DNA of 64,000 nt, taken from Pseudonocardia endophytica. GTDB taxonomy: Bacteria > Actinomycetota > Actinomycetes > Mycobacteriales > Pseudonocardiaceae. The stretch lies in contig NZ_SMFZ01000001.1 of NCBI RefSeq assembly GCF_004339565.1, positions 2,666,001-2,730,000 on the forward strand. The letters run 5' to 3'. Made by a program: the position numbers and the translations under genes. The notes below the pieces were generated by a model. It saw only the letters and a program-made list of their open reading frames with translations. It had not been told where the DNA came from and did not search any database. Positions 34,711-43,445 of this stretch are shown piece by piece (the first letter of the stretch is position 1; each line of letters begins with the position of its first letter).

Positions 34711-34958
34711 GCACCCCATCTCGGCGTGTCGCACCCTCTGCGACCGGTGCGGCACGCCGAAGCGGGGTGCGGCACGCCCAGGCAGAGTGCAGCACGCCCA
34801 GGCGGAGTGCGGCACGCCCAGGCAGAGTGCGGCACGCCGAGACGGGGTGCGGCACGCCGAGGCGGAGTGCGGCACGCCGAAGCGGAGCGCGGCACGCCCA
34901 GGCGGAGTGCGGCACGCCCAGGCGGAGTGCGGCACGCCGAAGCGGGGTGCGGCGCGCG
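34711..34958. repeat. Palindromic element copy 2 with expanded 20-bp tandem array
   Basis: Left arm 34711-34735 and right arm 34746-34770 pair with four mismatches in the inner 24 positions. From 34747 the right arm continues as ten 20-bp units (GTGCGGCACGCCGAAGCGGG and variants with CCCAGGCAGA or CCCAGGCGGA) to 34946, plus a partial unit to 34958. The first unit is the palindrome arm itself. It starts 29 bases after the AidB-like gene, so the hairpin may also terminate it. Confidence 0.85.
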
Positions 34959-34977
34959 TCACGCTCCGGGCGGCGCG

Positions 34978-35472
34978 TCAGACGCAGGGCCCGGCGGCCC
35001 ACCACTGGCCGACCTCGTCCAGCGCCTCGTCGCCGAACGGGTTCACACCAGGTCCGGCGGCCAGTGCGTGCGCGGCGTGCACGTGCAGGCACTTGACCCG
35101 GTCCGGCATGCCGCCCGCGGTGACCCGGGTACCGAGCGGCTCGATCGCGTCGCGCTCGGCCAGGTACGCCTCGTGCGCGGCGCGGTACCGCTCGGCGAGC
35201 GACGGGTCGTCGGAGAGGCGGTCGGTCATCTCCCGCATCCGGCCCTCGGCCTCCAACGTGCCGAGGCGCGACGCGAGCCGCGGGCACGTCAGGTAGTACA
35301 GCGTCGGGAACGGGGTGCCGTCCGGGAGCTTCGGCGCCGTCTGGACGACGTCCGGCTTCCCGCACGGGCAGCGGTGCGAGACCTCACGAGCCCCGCGGGG
35401 GGCTCGACCGAGCTGGGCGGTCATCGCGTCGAGGTCCGCGGAGGAGACCCCGTCGGTGTCGGCGGCGCTCAC
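34978..35472 (-). CDS. DUF501 protein
   Basis: The protein is 164 aa from GTG 35472, overlapping the ftsB stop as GTGA. The DUF501 pattern is clear: AQLGRAPRGAREVSHRCPCGKPDVVQT (in parts), FPTLYYLTCPRLASRLGTLEA, and VKCLHVHAAHALAAGPGVNPFGD. The HRCPCGKP and CLHVHAAH residues could bind metal. Always found next to ftsB and ppx in actinobacteria; function unknown. Corresponds to Rv1025. Confidence 0.9.
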   Translation of the reverse strand: MSAADTDGVSSADLDAMTAQLGRAPRGAREVSHRCPCGKPDVVQTAPKLPDGTPFPTLYYLTCPRLASRLGTLEAEGRMREMTDRLSDDPSLAERYRAAHEAYLAERDAIEPLGTRVTAGGMPDRVKCLHVHAAHALAAGPGVNPFGDEALDEVGQWWAAGPCV

Positions 35473-36035
35473 CGGGACGCACCCGACACGTCCGTCCACA
35501 GTGTGTGGAACCACGGCACGCCGGGCTCGGCCACACCGGTCTGCGCGGGTGCCGGCGGAGCGGGCAGCTGCACGACGTACGGCGTCTCCCCCGGCGGGAC
35601 GTAGCCCAGGCGCGAACGGGCCTGTGCGGCCACCTCGGACGGATCGGAGAGCCGGTCACGTTGCGCCGCAAGGTCGTTCACCTCGCCCTGCAGCGCCTGC
35701 TCCTGCTCGGTGACCTGGGAGAGCTGCTGGCGCTGCGCGACGTAGTTGTGCAGCGGGACGGCGACGGTCAGCGCGAGCGCGCACACGACGATCGCGAGGA
35801 TCGCCGCACGCTTGGTCGACGAGAGCCCGAGCAGGCCGGTCGTGCGGGCCATCACCTCACCCGCCCGCGAACGGACCCTGGTCAGCCGCGGCTCGTGGGC
35901 ACGGGCCGCTGTCGGGCGTGCCTGCTCGGACGCCGTGCGGCGCCCGGACGTCCGCGGTCCCGACGCGCTGCCGGGCCCGCGCCCGCCCGCCGGGCGCGCG
36001 CGGGACTCACGGGCGCGCCCGCGCTGCTCCGCCAC
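35469..36035 (-). CDS. ftsB: FtsB/DivIC-type septum formation initiator
   Basis: The 188-aa protein has a basic disordered N-terminal tail of about 70 residues, one membrane helix (AAILAIVVCALALTVAVPL), then a coiled coil (QRQQLSQVTEQEQALQGEV...LAAQRDRLSD, in parts) and the conserved ARSRLGYVPPGETPYVV. It bridges divisome proteins across the membrane. GTG 36035 follows the eno stop by 6 bases; a later start is possible as the N-tail is poorly constrained. Corresponds to Rv1024. Confidence 0.88.
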   Translation of the reverse strand: MAEQRGRARESRARPAGGRGPGSASGPRTSGRRTASEQARPTAARAHEPRLTRVRSRAGEVMARTTGLLGLSSTKRAAILAIVVCALALTVAVPLHNYVAQRQQLSQVTEQEQALQGEVNDLAAQRDRLSDPSEVAAQARSRLGYVPPGETPYVVQLPAPPAPAQTGVAEPGVPWFHTLWTDVSGASR

Positions 36036-36041
36036 CTCGCG

Positions 36042-37493
<1,452 letters not shown>

Positions 37494-37509
37494 CTAACGT
37501 GGGGTGACC

Positions 37510-37887
37510 ATGAGTAGACCGGCAGATCTCGTGACGCACTTCCGCCGTGCGGAGAAGCTGCTGGCCGACCGTCGCCCGCTGGAGGCGCTGTCGGCGCTGC
37601 GCGACGTCGTCGAGAACCAGCCGAACGACGCCTCGGTGCTCCTGCTCGCCGGCCGTGCGTACCTGAACTCGGCGCAGCTGCAGCGGGCGCAGGACGCGTT
37701 CGAGAAGGTGCTCGAGCTCGACCCGGCCGACCACTACGCACGGTTCGCGCTCGGCAAGACGCTCCAGCGGCGCGGGCGGCTCGCCGAGGCCGTCACGCAG
37801 CTGAAGATGGCGGCCGCGATGGACCCGCGCCCGGAGTACCAGGAAGCACTCGGCGAGGTCCGGGCTCGGATCGCGCTCAACGGCTGA
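37510..37887 (+). CDS. Tetratricopeptide repeat protein
   Basis: The 125-aa protein is almost entirely TPR: FRRAEKLLADRRPLEALSALRDVVENQPNDASVLLLAGRAYLN (in parts), AQDAFEKVLELDPADHYARFALGKTLQRRGRLAEA. ATG 37510 or GTG 37504, with GGGG just upstream. Such small TPR proteins act as adaptors. Divergent from eno with 172 bases between, and upstream of the iron operon on the same strand. Confidence 0.85.
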   Translation: MSRPADLVTHFRRAEKLLADRRPLEALSALRDVVENQPNDASVLLLAGRAYLNSAQLQRAQDAFEKVLELDPADHYARFALGKTLQRRGRLAEAVTQLKMAAAMDPRPEYQEALGEVRARIALNG

Positions 37888-37994
37888 CCGGACATTTCCG
37901 ACAAAGCCCTGATCTGCGCGTTCGTTACACCTCTACGACGTGACGCTCGTCTTCGTCGCAACCACGTCACATCTCTTCTCAGCACGAATCGGCG

Positions 37995-38004
37995 AGGCTA
38001 GCCT
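37995..38004. promoter_or_regulatory. IdeR/DtxR-like iron box upstream of efeU
   Basis: AGGCTAGCCT is a perfect 10-bp palindrome inside GCGAGGCTAGCCTGCCC, matching the core of the DtxR/IdeR operator (TTAGGTTAGGCTAACCTAA type). It lies 67 bases before the efeU start. It predicts repression by iron-loaded IdeR. Confidence 0.6.
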
Positions 38005-38071
38005 GCCCCACGGGCAGCGCACCCTCACCTGATCGTCAGCGCCTGCCGTCTGAGCGCTCGGGAGGTGTGCC

Positions 38072-38920
38072 GTGCTGGGGAATGCGCTGATCGGACTGCG
38101 CGAGGGCCTGGAGGCCTCACTGGTCGTCGCGATCCTCGTCGCGTTCCTGGTCAAGACCGACCGCCGCCGGGAACTGCCGCGGGTGTGGCTCGGGGTCACG
38201 ATCGCCGTCGTCGTCAGCGTCGGGGTGACGCTCGCGCTGACCCTGGCCGAGCAGGCGCTGACGTTCGAGGCCTCGGAGGCGCTCGGCGGGTCGCTGTCGA
38301 TCATCGCCGTCGGCTTCGTCACCTGGATGATCTTCTGGATGCGGTCGCACGGGCGGTCGATGTCCACGGAGCTGGAGGGCAAGCTCGACGCCGCGATCAC
38401 GATGGGGCCGGTCGCCGTCGTCGTGATGGCCACGCTGGCCGTCGGCCGCGAGGGCCTGGAGACGGCCGTGTTCTTCTTCAGCGCCGCCCAGGCCGCCGGC
38501 CAGACCGTCGGGCCGCTGATCGGGTTCCTGATCGGCATCGCGGTCGCGATCCTGCTCGCCTACCTGATCTACCGCGGCGCGATGCGGATCAACCTCGGGA
38601 AGTTCTTCACCGTCACCGGGTTCCTGCTCGTGTTCGTGGCGGCGGGCATCCTCGCCTACGGCGTCCACGACCTGCAGGAGGCCGGGATCCTCCCGGGGCT
38701 GAACACGATCGCGTTCGACGTCAGCGCCGCCGTCCCGGCCGACTCCTGGTACGGCACGCTCCTCAAGGGCGTCCTCAACTTCTCCCCGCGGACCACCGTG
38801 CTCGAGGCGATCGTCTGGGTCGTCTACGTCGCCGTCGTCCTCGCCTTCTTCCTGCGCCCGACCCGCCGGTCGTCGCGGACCAGTTCCAGCAGCACCGACA
38901 GCACGACCAGCGCGGCCTGA
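38072..38920 (+). CDS. efeU: EfeU/FTR1 iron permease
   Basis: The 282-aa membrane protein has about seven helices and the two iron-translocating REGLE motifs, at residues 10-14 and 126-130. GTG 38072 follows GGAGG. It is the permease of the EfeUOB ferrous/ferric iron system. First gene of the operon, 31 bases before efeO. Confidence 0.94.
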   Translation: MLGNALIGLREGLEASLVVAILVAFLVKTDRRRELPRVWLGVTIAVVVSVGVTLALTLAEQALTFEASEALGGSLSIIAVGFVTWMIFWMRSHGRSMSTELEGKLDAAITMGPVAVVVMATLAVGREGLETAVFFFSAAQAAGQTVGPLIGFLIGIAVAILLAYLIYRGAMRINLGKFFTVTGFLLVFVAAGILAYGVHDLQEAGILPGLNTIAFDVSAAVPADSWYGTLLKGVLNFSPRTTVLEAIVWVVYVAVVLAFFLRPTRRSSRTSSSSTDSTTSAA

Positions 38921-38951
38921 ACCACCGCCCGTCCCCCCGAGGAGCACGCTC

Positions 38952-40097
38952 ATGTCCCGCCGATCCACCGTCGTACTCGGCACGGTCAGTCTCGGTGCGG
39001 CCGCCGCCGTACTGGCCGGCTGCACGTCCACCGCACCCACCCAGAACGCCGAGGGCGGCGGGCCGATCACGGTGAACGCCACGGACTCCGCCTGCGAGGT
39101 CTCGACGACCAGCGCCCCCGCGGGCAACCTCTCGTTCAAGGTCACCAACGGTGGCACGAAGGTCACCGAGTTCTACCTCTACGGCGAGGGTGACCGGATC
39201 ATGGGCGAGGTCGAGAACGTCGGCCCCGGCCTGTCCCGCGACCTGCTCGTCGAGGTCCCCGACGGCGGCACCTACACGACGGCCTGCAAGCCCGGCATGG
39301 TCGGCGACGGCATCCGCGCCCCGTTCACCGTCACCGGCAACGCGCAGCGCCAGACCGACCAGAACGCGAAGCTCGCGGAGGCGACAGCCGGCTACACGCG
39401 CTACATCAGCTCGCAGAACGACGCGCTGGTGGCGCGCACGACCGACTTCGCGAACGCCGTCAAGGCCAAAGACGTGAACCAGGCGAAGGCGCTGTTCCCG
39501 ATCGCGCGCACGTACTACGAGCGGGTCGAGCCGGTCGCCGAGTCGTTCGGCGACCTGGACCCGAAGCTCGACGGCCGTGAGGACGACGAGCGCGACCCGG
39601 GCGTGGCGTGGACGGGTTTCCACCGCCTGGAGAAGGACCTGTGGGTGGACGGCCTGAAGGCCGACTCGCCGAAGATCGCCGACCAGCTCGTCGCGGACAC
39701 CAAGGACCTCCAGGCGCGCACGCCCGGCCTCAAGCTCACCCCCGCACAGCTGGCCAACGGCGCCAAGGAGCTGTTGGACGAGGTCGCCACCGGCAAGATC
39801 ACCGGTGAGGAGGACCGCTACTCGCACACCGACCTCTACGACTTCAAGGCCAACGTGGAGGGCTCGCAGGCGGCCGTCTCGGCGCTGCGCCCGGTGATCG
39901 ACGAGAAGAACAAGCAGCTCGGCACCACGCTCGACCAGCAGTTCGCGAACGTCGAGAAGCTCCTCGAGGGTTACCGCCAGGGCGACGGCTTCGTCCTGTA
40001 CACCTCGCTGACCGAGGACGACAAGAAGAAGATGACCGCAGCCGTCGACGCGCTCGCCGAGCCGGTCAGCCAGGTCGCGGGAGCCGTCACGACGTGA
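38952..40097 (+). CDS. efeO: EfeO iron-binding lipoprotein
   Basis: The 381-aa protein has a lipobox LAGC (Cys24), an N-terminal cupredoxin-like domain (residues about 35-130) and a C-terminal imelysin/M75 domain with GFHRLEKDLW, which supplies the HxxE metal site. It delivers iron to EfeU at the cell surface. ATG 38952 has GAGGAG 7 bases upstream. Confidence 0.93.
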   Translation: MSRRSTVVLGTVSLGAAAAVLAGCTSTAPTQNAEGGGPITVNATDSACEVSTTSAPAGNLSFKVTNGGTKVTEFYLYGEGDRIMGEVENVGPGLSRDLLVEVPDGGTYTTACKPGMVGDGIRAPFTVTGNAQRQTDQNAKLAEATAGYTRYISSQNDALVARTTDFANAVKAKDVNQAKALFPIARTYYERVEPVAESFGDLDPKLDGREDDERDPGVAWTGFHRLEKDLWVDGLKADSPKIADQLVADTKDLQARTPGLKLTPAQLANGAKELLDEVATGKITGEEDRYSHTDLYDFKANVEGSQAAVSALRPVIDEKNKQLGTTLDQQFANVEKLLEGYRQGDGFVLYTSLTEDDKKKMTAAVDALAEPVSQVAGAVTT

Positions 40098-40170
40098 GCG
40101 AGCTTGCGAGCTCACCATCAGACGCGGCAGCACCGCGAACGCGGCCGACGAGCGCCGGCGAGGAGGTCCC

Positions 40171-41466
40171 GTGAGCACGGAGCAGGACGAACGGGCTCCG
40201 GCCGCCTCCGACGAGGCGGGCGAGGCCCCGCCGCGGCGCGGCGTCTCCCGTCGGGGCCTGTTCGGCCTGGCCGCGGGCGGGGTCGCGCTGGCCGGCGTCG
40301 GCGCGGCGGCCGGATACGCCGTGGGCGACGCCGGGAGCTCCGACGACGGCGTCGTCCCGTTCCGCGACGCGCACCAGGCCGGGATCGCGACGCCGGCGCA
40401 GGACCGGTTGCACTTCGTCGCGATGGACCTGACCACGACCGACAAGGGCGCGGTGCAGGACCTGTTCCAGCGGTGGACGCTCGCCGCGGAGCGCATGACG
40501 TCCGGCGGCGAGGTGACCGAGAACGGGGCGGTCGGGCTGAACCCGAACTCCCCGCCGACCGACACGGGCGAGGCGCTGGGGCTGCCGGCGTCGTCGCTGA
40601 CGCTGACGTTCGGCATCGGCGCGTCGCTACTGACCAAGCTCGGGCTGGGGGCGCAGCGGCCGCCCGGCCTGATCGACCTGCCCCGGTTCACCGGCGACCA
40701 GCTCGACCCGGCCCGCTCCGGCGGCGACCTGTGCATCCAGGCCTGCGCCGACGATCCCCAGGTCGCCGTGCACGCCGTGCGCAACCTGGTCCGGATCGGC
40801 TTCGGCGTGACCGAGGTGAGGTGGTCGCAGCTCGGGTTCGGGCGCACGTCGTCGACGTCGACGAGCCAGGACACGCCGCGCAACCTGTTCGGCTTCAAGG
40901 ACGGCACGAACAACCTCAAGGTCGAGGAGCCGTCGCTGCTCGACCAGCACGTGTGGGTCCCGCCGGGCGAGGGGCCGCCCTGGATGGCGGGCGGCAGCTA
41001 CCTGGTGGCGCGCCGGATCCGGATGCACATCGAGACGTGGGACCGGACCTCGCTCGACGAGCAGGAGAAGATCGTCGGCCGGACGAAGGGCGAGGGCAAC
41101 CCGCTCTCCGGCGGCGGCGAGTTCGACCCGGCGAACCTGGCCGCGACGGGCCAGGACGGCGAGCCGGCGATCCCGACCGACGCGCACATCCGGCTGGCGT
41201 CCGCGGAGGAGACGAACGGCGCGCGGATCCTGCGCCGCGGCTACAACTTCGTGGACGGCTCCGACGGCTCGGGGCACCTGGACGCCGGGCTGTTCTTCGT
41301 GGCGTTCGTGCGCGACGTCGGGCGCCAGTTCGTGCCGATGCAGCGCAGGCTCGCCCGTGAGGACAAGATGATGGAGTACATCGAGCACAGCGGGTCGGCC
41401 GTGTTCGCCGTCCCCGGTGGGCTCTCGGCGCCGGGGGCCTACTGGGGCGACGGGCTGTTCGCCTGA
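40171..41466 (+). CDS. efeB: EfeB Dyp-type haem peroxidase, Tat-exported
   Basis: The 431-aa protein has a twin-arginine signal SRRGLFGLA (Arg27-Arg28) followed by a hydrophobic Ala/Gly helix. The Dyp signature GFKDGTNN and RRGYNF near the C-terminus are present. It oxidises ferrous iron or handles haem for EfeO/EfeU. GTG 40171 follows GAGGAGG. The 73-base gap from efeO holds an imperfect GTGAGCGAGC inverted repeat. Confidence 0.94.
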   Translation: MSTEQDERAPAASDEAGEAPPRRGVSRRGLFGLAAGGVALAGVGAAAGYAVGDAGSSDDGVVPFRDAHQAGIATPAQDRLHFVAMDLTTTDKGAVQDLFQRWTLAAERMTSGGEVTENGAVGLNPNSPPTDTGEALGLPASSLTLTFGIGASLLTKLGLGAQRPPGLIDLPRFTGDQLDPARSGGDLCIQACADDPQVAVHAVRNLVRIGFGVTEVRWSQLGFGRTSSTSTSQDTPRNLFGFKDGTNNLKVEEPSLLDQHVWVPPGEGPPWMAGGSYLVARRIRMHIETWDRTSLDEQEKIVGRTKGEGNPLSGGGEFDPANLAATGQDGEPAIPTDAHIRLASAEETNGARILRRGYNFVDGSDGSGHLDAGLFFVAFVRDVGRQFVPMQRRLAREDKMMEYIEHSGSAVFAVPGGLSAPGAYWGDGLFA

Positions 41467-41530
41467 CTCACCTGACGTCGCTTCCTGCTGCGGCACAGCG
41501 CTCCGTTCCGCGCCGGGCGACGGTGTGCGG

Positions 41531-42451
41531 TCAGCGCCGGGGCCAGTAGTGGCGCCAGTCGTCGGCGTCCAGCGCGTGCGGGTCTCGCCCGTCCGCGACG
41601 GCGGCGCGTTCCGCGGAACGGACGGCGTCGTCGAACGCGCGGGCGACCATGCGCAGCTCGGCCTCCGGGTCACCACCACCCAGCTGGGCCTCGGCGGCGA
41701 GGCGGAACAGCGTCGCCCCCGGCGCGTCACCGGACGGCAGCAGGTCGCCCGGCAGCCCGGCGCGCGACGTGCGGGACGCCAGCTTCGCGGCCAGCGCGAC
41801 GGCCGGCTGCCCGGTCGCCACGCCGTCCACACTGGACTCACGCTTCTTCTCGGTGCGCTTGATCTCGTCCCAGCGCCGGTCCTGCGCGTCCGCCGACTCG
41901 ACCGACTCGCCGTCGGCGAACACGTGCGGGTGACGCCCGACGAGCTTGTCCACCAGCCCGGTCGCGACGTCGTCGACGTCGAACGGGTCGTCCGGCGACT
42001 CGGCCGCGACGCGCGCGTGGAACAGCACCTGGAGCAGCACGTCACCGAGCTCCTCGCGCATCTCGGTGCGGTCGCCGTCCTCGATCGCCTGGTACAGCTC
42101 GTAGCACTCCTCGACGAGGTAGCGCAGCAGCGAGGCGTGCGTCTGCTCGGCGTCCCACGGGCAGCCGCCCGGCGAGCGGAGCCGGTCCATCACGGCGACG
42201 GCGTCGAGCAGCGCGGACCCGGCGGGCGCGGGCAGCGCCCAGTCCCCCACCGGCTCGGTGACGAGCACGACGACCGAGTCCGACAGCAGCGCCGGGTCGG
42301 TGCCGTCCCACTCGACGGCCCCGGCGGCCTCGACGATCGCGTCCGGCACCCCGGGAGCGGCCAGGACCGACGTCGCGGCGCGCAGCGCGGGCAGTGCCGC
42401 GGCCGGCACGACGGCGGCGCGGCGCGGGCAGGTGACGACGACGGCGGGCAC
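41531..42451 (-). CDS. mazG: MazG nucleoside triphosphate pyrophosphohydrolase
   Basis: The protein is 306 aa from GTG 42451, 7 bases after the upstream stop. The N-terminal about 90 residues are a variable extension. The catalytic MazG domain follows: CPWDAEQTHASLLRYLVEECYELYQAIED (in parts) with EEC...ExxE metal ligands and EELGDVLLQVLFHARVA. It hydrolyses non-canonical or excess NTPs to NMP and PPi. Matches Rv1021 between mfd and eno. Confidence 0.92.
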   Translation of the reverse strand: MPAVVVTCPRRAAVVPAAALPALRAATSVLAAPGVPDAIVEAAGAVEWDGTDPALLSDSVVVLVTEPVGDWALPAPAGSALLDAVAVMDRLRSPGGCPWDAEQTHASLLRYLVEECYELYQAIEDGDRTEMREELGDVLLQVLFHARVAAESPDDPFDVDDVATGLVDKLVGRHPHVFADGESVESADAQDRRWDEIKRTEKKRESSVDGVATGQPAVALAAKLASRTSRAGLPGDLLPSGDAPGATLFRLAAEAQLGGGDPEAELRMVARAFDDAVRSAERAAVADGRDPHALDADDWRHYWPRR

Positions 42452-42458
42452 GGCGGCC

Positions 42459-43364
42459 TCAGCCGGCCGAGGCGGACGGCAGGAGCTCACCCGCCTGGTC
42501 CGCGTTCGGTACGACCGACAGCGTGACCGGGTCCCACGTGCCGTAGCGCGGGCTGACCTCGACGCCCGCCTGCGCCGCGACGGGCGTGAGCAGCCGGATC
42601 CCGGCCTCGGACAACGTCTGCGGGTCGAGGCGGGACGCCGTGGCCGGGCCGGCCGGCGGGGCGTCGGTGCGCCGCTCGGTCACCCGGACCACGACCCAGC
42701 CCTGCTGCGACGAGATCGGGAACGCGGCCGTGGACCCGGCCGGGATGCCGATCAATGGGGTCGCCGCGGCCTGCGGGGTGGTGGCCGGGCGGATCTGCTG
42801 GTTGCGCTGGGCGGTGGCCGCCGTCGCGAGGGCGCGGTCCGCGGCGGGCCCGCCCGCGGCGATCGCGCGGGCCAGCGTGAGCGCCTCGTCCCGGGACTGG
42901 ACGACGGCGATGTCCGCCGTCACGGACAGCCGGTCGATCTCGCGCTCGGCCAGCTTCGTGGCGATCAGCTGGTCGGTGATCCGCTCGCGCACCCCGCCCG
43001 CGTCCAGCGTGGACTGGGCGAGGACCTGTTCGCCGCCCGCCTGCGCGATCGCGGCGTTCACCTCGTCGTCGCTGACGACGATCTGCTGCTGTGCGGCGGC
43101 CCGGCCGAGCAGGTCGTGCAGGACGACCTGGCTGACGATCGCGCGGCCGATGTCCGGCGGCCCGTAGCCCTGGGACTTCAGCGTCGAGACCAGGTCCGGG
43201 CGCGCGAGCGCCGCCGTGATCCGCGGCTGCACGTCGGAGAGCGTGACGGTGTCGTCACCGATCACCGCCGCGGCGTCGACCTTGCTCGGCGTGCTGCCGC
43301 ATCCGCTGACGAGCGCGACGACGATCGCCGCGCCCGCGAGGAGCCGTCCCGTCCGTGTGCGCAC
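42459..43364 (-). CDS. SurA-N-type exported lipoprotein
   Basis: The protein is 301 aa from GTG 43364, with GAGAAGG 8 bases upstream. The signal peptide ends in the lipobox LVSGCG. The mature part looks like a SurA N-terminal chaperone domain (VDAAAVIGDDTVTLSDVQPRI; VVSDDEVNAAIAQAGG; DQLIATKLAEREIDRL). A PPIC-like region late in the chain (GWVVVRVTERR) is weak. Likely an extracytoplasmic folding factor. It takes the place of lpqU in the mycobacterial order and sits directly before mazG. Confidence 0.78.
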   Translation of the reverse strand: MRTRTGRLLAGAAIVVALVSGCGSTPSKVDAAAVIGDDTVTLSDVQPRITAALARPDLVSTLKSQGYGPPDIGRAIVSQVVLHDLLGRAAAQQQIVVSDDEVNAAIAQAGGEQVLAQSTLDAGGVRERITDQLIATKLAEREIDRLSVTADIAVVQSRDEALTLARAIAAGGPAADRALATAATAQRNQQIRPATTPQAAATPLIGIPAGSTAAFPISSQQGWVVVRVTERRTDAPPAGPATASRLDPQTLSEAGIRLLTPVAAQAGVEVSPRYGTWDPVTLSVVPNADQAGELLPSASAG

Positions 43365-43445
43365 GCCGGTCACCTTCTCACGGGCCGGTGACGACGATCT
43401 CGCCACCTCGCTCCCGCCCCTCCGCCGAGTCGCCCATGGCCCGGT

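Noticed and set aside
34747..34946. Regular 20-bp repeats considered as a CRISPR array
   Set aside because: Units are directly adjacent with no spacers and no cas genes nearby; it is a tandem minisatellite.
40098..40170. Imperfect GTGAGCGAGC inverted repeat between efeO and efeB as a terminator
   Set aside because: Weak stem with mismatches and no U tract inside an operon; it is more likely a common dispersed motif.
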